A DNA stretch of 64,000 bases, from positions 248,001-312,000 of the forward strand of contig CAWCFK010000010.1 of NCBI GenBank assembly GCA_963794685.1. Reading direction: 5' to 3'. This document shows positions 38,271 through 45,083 of the stretch, in pieces. This DNA is from CAVTWH01 sp963794685 (GTDB taxonomy: Bacteria; Actinomycetota; Actinomycetes; Mycobacteriales; Micromonosporaceae). A model generated the notes under the pieces. The model saw nothing but the letters and a program-made list of their open reading frames with translations, did no database searches and was not told the origin of the DNA. Both the position numbers and the translations under genes were made by a program. How positions within the stretch are numbered: the first letter of the stretch is position 1; the number at the start of each line of letters is the position of its first letter.

Positions 38271-39503
38271 ATGAGGAACCGCACCGTACTGATCTCCGGG
38301 GCCAGCGTGGCCGGCCCGGCGCTGGCGTACTGGCTGCACCGCTTCGGCTGCACGCCGACCGTGGTGGAGCGCGCCCCGGCAGTGCGCGGCGGCGGCTACG
38401 CCGTCGACTTCCGCGGCGCCGCCCACCTCGGCGTGCTGCGCCGGATGGGGCTGCTCGCGGCCATCGAGGCCGAGCAGACCCACCTCTCCGCACTCACCTG
38501 CGCGGACGCCGACGACCGGCGGATCGGCGACATGCCGGCCGAGGTCTTCGCGGGCGACGTGGAGATCCTGCGCGGCGACCTCGGCCGGATCCTCTACACG
38601 GCCACCAAGGACAGCACGGAATACCTGTTCGGCGACTCGATCGCCACCCTGACGCAGCTGCCCGACGGCCCCGCAGCGCCCGGCGGCGTCGAGGTCACCT
38701 TCGAGCACGCCGCACCGCGCCGCTTCGACCTGGTGATCGGCGCGGACGGAGTGCACTCCAAGGTGCGCGAGCTGGCCTTCGGGCCGGAGGCGCAGTTCAG
38801 CCGGGACCTCGGGCTCTACACGGCCATCTTCAGCGTGCCCAACTTCCTCGGACTTGAGCACGCCGGCCGGTTCCACCTCACCCCGGGCCGCAACGCCAGC
38901 ATCTTCAGCGCCCGGCACAACTCCCAGGCCATCGCCACCCTGTTCTTCCAGGCCGATCCGGCGCTGCCCGCGCTGCTGGACGCCCGCGACCCCGGGCAGC
39001 AGCAGGACTTCGTGGCCGCCCACTTCGCCGCGATGGGCTGGCACGCGCCCCGGCTGCTGGCCGAGATGCGCTCCGCACCGGACTTCTACTTCGACTCCAC
39101 CAACCAGATCGAGCTGCCCCGGTGGTCCACCGGCCGGGTGGCGCTGATCGGCGACGCCGGGTACGCGGCCGGCCCCGGCGGCAACGGCACCGGTACCGCC
39201 GTGCTGGCCGCGTACATCCTGGCCGGCGAGTTGGCGGCGGCCGGCGGGGACCACCGGGTCGCCTTCGAGCGGTACCAGGCGCTGCTGGCGGAGTACGTGG
39301 CCAAGGGGCAGCGGCAGGCGGCCGGGGGGCGCGACTTCCTCGCCCCGGCCACCTGGAAGAAGATCAGGCAGCGCAACCGGTTCTTCAAGATGCTGCCGTA
39401 CCTGCCCGGGGTCACCCGGCTGATCCGCTGGGCAGCCACCCGCACCGCGACCGCCATCACGGTTCCGGACTACGACCGCTACCTGACGGCCACGGCCCGG
39501 TAG
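38271..39503 (+). CDS. FAD-dependent monooxygenase (PHBH/TetX-like)
   Basis: This group A flavoprotein monooxygenase has 410 residues. The FAD-binding start is TVLISGASVAGPALAYWLHRFGCTPTVVERAP (GXGXXG variant GASVAG). FDLVIGADGVHSKVREL is the DG motif, and RVALIGDAGYAAGPGGNGTGTAVLAAYILAGEL is the GD motif that contacts ribityl phosphate. Such enzymes hydroxylate aromatic or polyketide-like substrates, or inactivate drugs such as tetracycline or rifampicin. It is controlled by the divergent TetR gene, which suggests a xenobiotic or antibiotic response. Confidence 0.9.
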   Translation: MRNRTVLISGASVAGPALAYWLHRFGCTPTVVERAPAVRGGGYAVDFRGAAHLGVLRRMGLLAAIEAEQTHLSALTCADADDRRIGDMPAEVFAGDVEILRGDLGRILYTATKDSTEYLFGDSIATLTQLPDGPAAPGGVEVTFEHAAPRRFDLVIGADGVHSKVRELAFGPEAQFSRDLGLYTAIFSVPNFLGLEHAGRFHLTPGRNASIFSARHNSQAIATLFFQADPALPALLDARDPGQQQDFVAAHFAAMGWHAPRLLAEMRSAPDFYFDSTNQIELPRWSTGRVALIGDAGYAAGPGGNGTGTAVLAAYILAGELAAAGGDHRVAFERYQALLAEYVAKGQRQAAGGRDFLAPATWKKIRQRNRFFKMLPYLPGVTRLIRWAATRTATAITVPDYDRYLTATAR

Positions 39504-39513
39504 CACCGGCCCG

Positions 39514-40010
39514 CTAGCTGAGGCACGCCCGCCACGGCCCGTCCTCGTAGCGCAGCGTCAGGGATTGTCGCTCGACCACGCCGCCCCGGTAGAGCACCAC
39601 CGCGACCGAGCTGGTGTGGCGGTGGAAGTGCCGGGCGGTGTGCCGGGTGGCATGGATCTGGTAGCCGTCGATCCGGGGGTCCGCTGCTCGTACTGCGCCT
39701 CGGACATGGCGAGCCTGCTCCGCGCGCAGAGCTGCTGGAAGGCGCCGGGTAGGTCACCGTCGCGCACCAGGTCCAGGTACCCCGCGGCCGCCGCGAGGAT
39801 CGGCGGCTCATCCCGGGCCGCGTCGTGGTTCCCCCACCAGACCAGGCTCGGGCAACCGCCGCAGTACACCAGCACGGCCAGGACGCTGAGCGGCGGCTTC
39901 ATCCGGAGCCGCCGCGATACCGGGAGCAGGGGTATGGCCGGCTCGACGTGGCCGGGGTACACGTAACCGCGGTACCCCGGCGAAGTCGGCGACGGTGGTT
40001 CGGCGCTCAC
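39514..40010 (-). CDS. membrane-anchored NTF2-like protein, paralogue of 37015-37569 (frameshifted)
   Basis: A short N-terminal Pro/Tyr-rich segment (PPSPTSPGYRGYVYPGHVEP), one hydrophobic helix (MKPPLSVLAVLVYCGGC) and an outer domain YLDLVRDGDLPGAFQQLCARSRLAMSEAQYEQRTP parallel the single-pass protein upstream. The end of the domain (SSVAVVLYRGGVVERQSLTLRYEDGPWRACLS) is in a second frame that begins near 39673, where a C run appears one base short. Both paralogues share the order YLD..R/KAGDL..A..QLC and the final W-R-x-C-L. Function unknown. Confidence 0.65.
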
Positions 40011-40046
40011 TCCCGCAACGGTAGGCCGGGCGCGCCATCGGGCCGG

Positions 40047-41759
40047 TCAGACCTCCACGACGTTGGGGACGATCATCGGGCGGCGGCGATAGGTGTCGTT
40101 CACCCAGCGGCCCACGGTGCGCCGGACGATCTGCTGCAACTGGTGCGGATCGGCGATGTTCTCCGCTGCCGCCCGGGCCAGCGCCTCGGTGATCAGCGGG
40201 AGCACCGCGTCGAAGGCGGTCGGGTCCTCGGAGAAGCCCTTCGCCGAGATGGCCGGGCCACCCACCACCTTGCCGGTGACCGAGTCGACCACCACGGTGG
40301 CGGTGATGAAGCCGCCGTCGCCGAGGATGCGGCGCTCGGAAAGGAGCGCGTCGCCGACATCGCCGACGGTCAGGCCGTCGACGTAGACGTTGCGGGAGCC
40401 GTGCGCGCCGACCAGTCGGGCCCGGCCGTCGACCAGGTCCACCACGTCGCCGTCCTCGCAGAGCACCACCCGGTCCTGGGCCACCCCGGACTCGATCGCC
40501 AGCCGGGCGTGCGCCCGCAGGTGCCGCCACTCGCCGTGTACCGGCAGGAAGTTGCTCGGCTTCACCACGTTGAGCAGGTAGAGCAGCTCACCGGCGGGCG
40601 AGTGGCCGGAGACGTGCACCTTGGCGACGTCCTTGTGCACCACGAACGCGCCGGCCCGGGAGAGCCGGTTGATCACCCGGTAGACAGAGGTCTCGTTGCC
40701 CGGGACGAGCGAGGAGGCGAGCACCACCGTGTCGCCCTGGGCGATGGTGATGTGCCGGTGGTCGCCGTTGGCCATCCGGCCGAGCGCGCTCATCGGCTCG
40801 CCCTGGGACCCGGTGGACATCAGCACGATCTGGTCGGGGGCCAGCCCCATCGCCTCGTCGATGCCGACCACCAGGCTGGCGGGGATCTTCAACAGGCCGA
40901 GATCCCGGGCGATGCCCATGTTGCGCACCATCGACCGGCCGATCAGGGCGACCTTGCGGCCGTGCGCGTGCGCCGAGTCGAGCACCTGCTGCACCCGGTG
41001 CACATGCGAGGCGAAGGAGGCCACGATGATCCGGCCCCGGGCGCTGCGGAAGATGCCGTCGAGCACCGGGCCGATCTCCCGCTCCGGGGAGACGAAGCCG
41101 GGCACCTCGGCGTTGGTCGAGTCGGAGAGCAGCAGGTCGACGCCTTGCGCGCCGAGCCGGGCGAAGCCGGCCAGGTCGGTGAGGCGGCCGTCGAGCGGGA
41201 GCTGGTCCATCTTGAAGTCGCCGGTGTGCAGCACCACCCCCGCGGGGGTACGCACGGCCACCGCGAGCGCGTCCGGGATGGAGTGGTTCACCGCGAAGAA
41301 CTCGCACTCGAACGGCCCGAGCCGCTCGGTGTCACCCTCACTGACGGTCAGCGTGTACGGCTGGATCCGCCGCTCGGCCAGCTTCGCCTCCACCAGCGCC
41401 AGGGTGAACTGCGAGCCGACCAGCGGGATGTCCGGCTTGTGGGCGAGCAGGTACGGCACCGCCCCGATGTGGTCCTCGTGCCCGTGGGTGAGCACGATCG
41501 CCTGCACGTCGGCCAGCCGGTCCAGGATCACCGTGAAGTCGGGCAGGATCAGGTCCACGCCCGGCTGCTCGACGTCGGGGAAGAGCACTCCACAGTCGAC
41601 GATCAGCAACTTGCCGTCGTACTCGAAGCAGGTCATGTTGCGGCCGATGGCGCCGAGCCCGCCGAGTGGCACCACCCGTAGGGCGCCGGCCGGCAGTGGC
41701 GGCGGCGGCCCGAGTTCGGGATGGGCGACAGGCAGTTGGCGCAGTGCCTCCTGAGTCAT
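40047..41759 (-). CDS. rnj: ribonuclease J
   Basis: This metallo-beta-lactamase/beta-CASP ribonuclease has 570 residues and both 5'-3' exo- and endonuclease activity in mRNA decay and rRNA processing. The metal site THGHEDHIGAVPYLL lies at residues 91-105, with HTGDFKMDQLPLDG and a SDSTNAEVPGF segment further on. The beta-CASP region is ASFASHVHRVQQVLDSA, and VHVSGHSPAGELLYLLNVVKPSNFLPVHGEWRHL follows. The ATG overlaps the stop codon of a 26-codon micro-ORF (ATGA), the last link of a chain that starts at dapA. GAGGAG lies 5 bp before the ATG. Confidence 0.96.
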   Translation of the reverse strand: MTQEALRQLPVAHPELGPPPPLPAGALRVVPLGGLGAIGRNMTCFEYDGKLLIVDCGVLFPDVEQPGVDLILPDFTVILDRLADVQAIVLTHGHEDHIGAVPYLLAHKPDIPLVGSQFTLALVEAKLAERRIQPYTLTVSEGDTERLGPFECEFFAVNHSIPDALAVAVRTPAGVVLHTGDFKMDQLPLDGRLTDLAGFARLGAQGVDLLLSDSTNAEVPGFVSPEREIGPVLDGIFRSARGRIIVASFASHVHRVQQVLDSAHAHGRKVALIGRSMVRNMGIARDLGLLKIPASLVVGIDEAMGLAPDQIVLMSTGSQGEPMSALGRMANGDHRHITIAQGDTVVLASSLVPGNETSVYRVINRLSRAGAFVVHKDVAKVHVSGHSPAGELLYLLNVVKPSNFLPVHGEWRHLRAHARLAIESGVAQDRVVLCEDGDVVDLVDGRARLVGAHGSRNVYVDGLTVGDVGDALLSERRILGDGGFITATVVVDSVTGKVVGGPAISAKGFSEDPTAFDAVLPLITEALARAAAENIADPHQLQQIVRRTVGRWVNDTYRRRPMIVPNVVEV

Positions 41760-41836
41760 ACCCGCTCCTCGCTCGCGGGGCTCGCGAAGAGCCGGCCTGA
41801 CGTGCCAATTAAATGTTCGCGCAAGCGCTCACTCAT
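41756..41836 (-). CDS. micropeptide 2 of the dapA-rnj MIRU-like unit
   Basis: This 26-codon ORF starts MSERLREHLIG, continues TSGRLF and ends ASPASEERV. Its ATG overlaps the stop of micropeptide 1 and its stop overlaps the rnj ATG, each as ATGA. The AAGGAG ribosome-binding site for this ORF is inside micropeptide 1, and the GAGGAG for rnj is inside this ORF. It shares 14 of 26 residues with micropeptide 1, including ERL, SGRL, AS and the final E-x-V. The ORF may act only as a translational bridge or may make a stable peptide. Confidence 0.8.
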   Translation of the reverse strand: MSERLREHLIGTSGRLFASPASEERV

Positions 41837-41913
41837 ACGTACTCCTTGCTCGCACGGCTCACTCGGAGCCGGCCTGACATGCGAATGGGGCGCCCGGGTA
41901 GGCGCTCGGTCAT
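41757..41913. repeat. two tandem 77-bp MIRU-like units between dapA and rnj
   Basis: The units 41760-41836 and 41837-41913 align without gaps. The best conserved blocks are the start (ATG-A-[GC]-[TC]-GAGCGC), the middle TCAGGCCGGCTC and the end GCGAGC-[AG]-AGGAG followed by five bases and ATG. Mycobacterial interspersed repetitive units (MIRU) have the same design: short tandem units in operon junctions holding an ORF that overlaps both neighbours. No sequence homology with MIRU is claimed. Confidence 0.75.
41833..41913 (-). CDS. micropeptide 1 of the dapA-rnj MIRU-like unit
   Basis: This 26-codon ORF starts MTERLPGRPIR, continues MSGRLRV and ends SRASKEYV. Its ATG overlaps the dapA stop codon, and its stop overlaps the start of micropeptide 2. 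The start-to-start distance to the next ORF is 77 bp, exactly the same as from micropeptide 2 to rnj, so two tandem 77-bp units fill the whole dapA-rnj gap. Each unit shifts the frame by one step and delivers a Shine-Dalgarno sequence 5 bp before the next start codon. Confidence 0.8.
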   Translation of the reverse strand: MTERLPGRPIRMSGRLRVSRASKEYV

Positions 41914-42821
41914 GCGGGCAGTTCCACGCCGGCCGCGGCGGCGTCCGCGCGCAGGGTGGCGATTTCCGCGGGGGTCGCGTCGACCAGCGGCGGGCGGGTC
42001 GGTCCGGCCGGCAGGCCGAGCAGATTCAGCGCCGCCTTGGTCAGGATCACGCCCTGGGCCTTGAAGATGCCGGTGAACAGCGGCAGCAGCCGGTGGTGCA
42101 GTCGTAGCGCGGTGGCGGTGTCACCGGCCTCGTACGCCTCGATCAGCTGTTTGGTGGGCGCACCGATCAGGTGGGTGGAGGTGCCCACCACGCCGACCGC
42201 GCCGACCGCCAGCGACGGCAGGGTGAGCGGGTCTTCGCCGCAGTAGATGGCCAGGTCGGTGCGGCTGCTCACCCACGAGGTGGCGACCAGGTCAGCCTTG
42301 GCGTCCTTGACCCCGACGATCCGCTCGTGTTCGGCGGCCCGGACCAGCGTCTCGGTGGTCAGCGCGATGCCGGTGCGGTGCGGGACGTCGTAGACCAGCA
42401 CGGGCAGGCCGGTGGCGTCGGCCACGGTGGTGAAGTGGCGCAGGATGCCGGCCTGCGGCGGCTTGTTGTAGTAAGGAGTGACCACAAGCAGGCCGTGCGC
42501 GCCGGCCTTCTCGGCGGAGCGGGCCAGCTCGACGGTGTGCGCGGTGTCGTTGGTTCCCACCCCGGCGAGCACCATGGCCCGGTCGCCGACGGCCTCGACC
42601 ACGGCCCGCAGCAGGGTGTCCTTCTCCGTGTCGGTGGTGGTGGGCGACTCGCCGGCGGTACCGCTGATGATCAGCGTGTCGTTGCCCTGCACGTCCACCA
42701 GGTGCGCGGCGAGCGCGGCGGCCCCGTCGACGTCCAGCGCTCCGTCGGCCCGGAACGGCGTGACCATGGCAGTGATCAATCGGCCGAACGGCCGCCGAGG
42801 CTGCGAACCCGTACCCGTCAT
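41910..42821 (-). CDS. dapA: 4-hydroxy-tetrahydrodipicolinate synthase
   Basis: This class I aldolase (303 residues) of the diaminopimelate/lysine pathway condenses pyruvate and aspartate semialdehyde. The Schiff-base lysine is K172 in IVGVKDAKADL, the catalytic tyrosine is Y144 in VLVYDVPHRTGI, and VTPYYNKP gives the interface tyrosine. The pyruvate loop reads GTAGESPTTTD, with alanine where most family members have the second threonine of GTTGE. ATG 42821 is 6 bp from TAGGTT (42828-42833, minus strand), a leaderless promoter for dapA, the two micro-ORFs and rnj. Confidence 0.95.
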   Translation of the reverse strand: MTGTGSQPRRPFGRLITAMVTPFRADGALDVDGAAALAAHLVDVQGNDTLIISGTAGESPTTTDTEKDTLLRAVVEAVGDRAMVLAGVGTNDTAHTVELARSAEKAGAHGLLVVTPYYNKPPQAGILRHFTTVADATGLPVLVYDVPHRTGIALTTETLVRAAEHERIVGVKDAKADLVATSWVSSRTDLAIYCGEDPLTLPSLAVGAVGVVGTSTHLIGAPTKQLIEAYEAGDTATALRLHHRLLPLFTGIFKAQGVILTKAALNLLGLPAGPTRPPLVDATPAEIATLRADAAAAGVELPA

Positions 42822-42964
42822 GTGAATAACCTAGCGTGTCCGCGAGACGCCGGGCGCGGGGCTTCCGGCTGTTTGTTACCTGTCCGCAGCCGCTGCCCGT
42901 TACCCCTGCCCGTTACCCCCTGGCCGGTCGCATGACGTCGCTATGGCATTGCGTGATGTCGTGG

Positions 42965-42977
42965 ATGATGTCATCAT
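42965..42977. promoter_or_regulatory. ATGATG-T-CATCAT palindrome before the RHH gene
   Basis: A perfect 6+6 bp dyad ends 6 bp before the ATG of the ribbon-helix-helix protein gene. Related GATGTC/GGCGTCAT elements lie on both sides (42956-42985). RHH proteins usually repress their own gene through short dyads of this size, so autoregulation is a reasonable inference. Confidence 0.45.
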
Positions 42978-42983
42978 GGCGTC

Positions 42984-43493
42984 ATGGACCTGTCGCCCTA
43001 CCTCGATCAACTCCGCCGCGACCTCTCGGCCAGCGCCGCTGCCGGCGGAGCGGAGATCGCCCGCGCCGGAGAACTGCTCGGCACCGCACTGGAGTCGTCC
43101 GCCCGGCTCTGCCTGATGGAGGCGCTCGCCGACGCCGCCGCCGAGATCACCGCCCGTAGCGGTGGGGTCAACGTGGAGGTCCGGCTACGCGGCCGGGACG
43201 CCGATCTGGTGGTCTCCGAACCCGAGCCGGAGACCGGCCCGGTCGGCTACCCGGTCCCGCCGACAGCGCCCACCACCGGCGCACCCGCCCCGGACACCGG
43301 CGACCTGGCCCGGATCACCCTGCGCCTGCCCGAGGCCCTCAAAGAGCAGGTCGAACGGGCCGCCGGCAGCACCGGCACCTCGGTCAACTCCTGGCTGGTC
43401 CGGGCCATCTCCCAGGCGCTCGCCGGCGGGGACCCGAACCCCGGCCCCACCCGCACCCACGGCCGCCGGATCACCGGCTGGGCCCAGGCCTGA
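42984..43493 (+). CDS. ribbon-helix-helix (HicB/Arc-like C-terminus) protein
   Basis: This 169-residue protein has a helical N-terminal domain (PYLDQLRRDLSASAAAGGAEIARAGELLGTALESSARLCLMEALADAAAEITAR). A strand VNVEVRLRGRDADLVV, a Pro/Thr-rich linker and a C-terminal ribbon-helix-helix follow (LARITLRLPEALKEQVERAAGSTGTSVNSWLVRAISQALAG). The RHH part resembles antitoxin or HicB-type DNA-binding domains, but no toxin-sized neighbour is visible. It is followed after 25 bp by the DUF4097 gene, with which it recurs in actinobacteria as far as I know, so a joint role is likely. Confidence 0.8.
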   Translation: MDLSPYLDQLRRDLSASAAAGGAEIARAGELLGTALESSARLCLMEALADAAAEITARSGGVNVEVRLRGRDADLVVSEPEPETGPVGYPVPPTAPTTGAPAPDTGDLARITLRLPEALKEQVERAAGSTGTSVNSWLVRAISQALAGGDPNPGPTRTHGRRITGWAQA

Positions 43494-43518
43494 CCCCCGC
43501 TTGCTGAGAGGAACCCCG

Positions 43519-44335
43519 ATGTACTCCTTCGCCACCCCCGACCCGGTCACGCTCGCGGTCAAGTTGACCGCCGGGCTCATCGAGATCACCGCCAGCGAGC
43601 GGGACAGCACCACCGTCGAGGTACTGCCCTGGGACGACAGCCCGGGCGCGCGGGAAGCCGCCGAGCGGGTCCGGGTGGAGCTGGTCGGTGACCGGCTGCT
43701 GATCGAATCCGGCCTGGGCGGGGCCCGCTGGCTGCTCGGCCGCTCCGGCCGCCTCCGGATCACCGTGCACGCCCCGCAGCACAGCGCCATCGACCTCGGC
43801 GTCACCTCCGCCGATGTGCGCTGCCACGGCCGGTTCGGCGACGCAACGATCGGCAGCGCCTCCGGCGACATCTACGTGGAGAGCGTCAACGGCGACCTGA
43901 ACGCCAAGCTGACCAGCGGCGATCTGCTGGTGGACGAGGTGACCGGGCAGGGCAGCACGCACGCCGCCTCCGGTGACCTCACCATCGGCGCGGTCGCCGG
44001 CGACCTGCACGCCACCACGGCAAGCGGCGACGTGCGGGTGTCCCGGTGCGCGCGGCTCGGCCACTGTGCGTACCGCCTCCGGCGACATCGCGCTCGACTC
44101 GGTGCACCAGGGCGAGGTGAAGGCGAACAGCGCCTCCGGCGACGTACAGATCGGCGTGCAGCGGGGTACCGGCGTGTGGCTGGACCTCAACACCGTCTCC
44201 GGCTCCACCACCACCGACCTCACCTTCGCCGGTGAACCGCAGCCGGCCGCCACAGAAGGCCAGGTCACTCTGCGGGTACGCACCGCGAGCGGGGACATCC
44301 GGGTGCGCCGCACCGACCTGGCCACGGCCGCCTGA
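43519..44335 (+). CDS. DUF4097 beta-strand repeat protein (frameshifted)
   Basis: This predicted beta-helix (adhesin-like DUF4097 family) of about 271 residues has repeated TxSGD units: VTSADVRCHG, GSASGDIYVESVNGDLNAKLTSGDLLVD, THAASGDLTIGAVAGDLHATTASGDVRV, then in a second frame GSATVRTASGDIALDSVHQGEVKANSASGDVQIG and RTASGDIRVRR. The frame changes near 44054 by one extra base. No signal peptide or membrane anchor is evident, so this one is likely cytoplasmic. GAGAGGAA precedes the ATG. It forms an operon with the RHH gene. Confidence 0.8.
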
Positions 44336-44412
44336 CCCGCCCCGCCGCTTCGCCCGGCCGTCCGCCGCTCACCGTGACGGGCGGCCGGCGCTGTCGCTGT
44401 GGAGCACCGGGC

Positions 44413-45018
44413 TCAGACGAAGAACCAGGTGAAGGGGGCCCAGGGCAGGTTACGCAGGACGGCCCAGACTCCCCAGGCGGCCACGAAGATCGCGACCGCC
44501 GACGCCGAGATCTGCAACTGCGGCAACTGCCGGCCGGTGACCACCTTCACCGCCCACGTCAGGTACAGGTAGACCAGGAACGGGGCGGCGAAGACCGCGA
44601 AGAGGTGCGAGCGCGCGGCGGCCGGCAGGTCGCCGTGCAACAGGTACCAGAACGCCCGGGTACCGCCGCAGCCCGGGCAGTCGAAGCCGGTGGTCAGCCG
44701 GACCAGGCAGGTCGGGCTGGCCGACGCGGGCGAGTCGGTGGGGTTGGTGCCCAGCGCGTACGCCGCGCCACCGGCGAAGCAGGCGAGCACCAGCGCCGGC
44801 GAGGTCCACCGGGGCAGCCGGGCCCCGATCCGGGCTGCGAGATTGGGCCGTGAACCGGCGGAACCGGGCTCCGGACCGACAGTGAAGCCGGCCGGCGGGC
44901 CGACGGCGAAACCGGGCTCGGGACCGGCGGCCAAATCCGGCTGGGGACCGGCACCGGCGACAAGCACCGCGCCGGGCGCGGCGAGATGCTCATGCGGGTG
45001 GTCGGCCCGGTGATCCAT
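44413..45018 (-). CDS. DUF2752 family membrane protein
   Basis: This 201-residue protein has a Pro/Gly-rich N-terminal cytoplasmic tail with AGPEPGFAVGPPAG-like repeats (residues 10-65). The DUF2752 core follows: TCLVRLTTGFDCPGCGGTRAFWYLLHGDLPAAARSH, with a CPXCG pair that may bind metal or form a disulfide, and three to four membrane helices. The function of the family is unknown. The gene is divergent from the first Hsp70-SBP chimera. TACCGT lies 7 bp before the ATG on the minus strand, so it is probably leaderless and fired from the same 64-bp control region. Confidence 0.86.
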   Translation of the reverse strand: MDHRADHPHEHLAAPGAVLVAGAGPQPDLAAGPEPGFAVGPPAGFTVGPEPGSAGSRPNLAARIGARLPRWTSPALVLACFAGGAAYALGTNPTDSPASASPTCLVRLTTGFDCPGCGGTRAFWYLLHGDLPAAARSHLFAVFAAPFLVYLYLTWAVKVVTGRQLPQLQISASAVAIFVAAWGVWAVLRNLPWAPFTWFFV

Positions 45019-45045
45019 GCCGGCAACGGTACACCGGCGGCGCAC

Positions 45046-45083
45046 TTGGCCGGAGTTGACCGCGAGCCCTAATCTCAGCGCCA
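45046..45083 (+). promoter_or_regulatory. leaderless promoter of the Hsp70-SBP operon
   Basis: TTGGCC (45046-45051), an 18-bp spacer and TAATCT (45070-45075) form a vegetative-type promoter. The ATG at 45083 lies 7 bp behind the -10, so transcription should begin at or next to the start codon. The DUF2752 promoter lies back to back in the same 64-bp gap. Confidence 0.6.
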
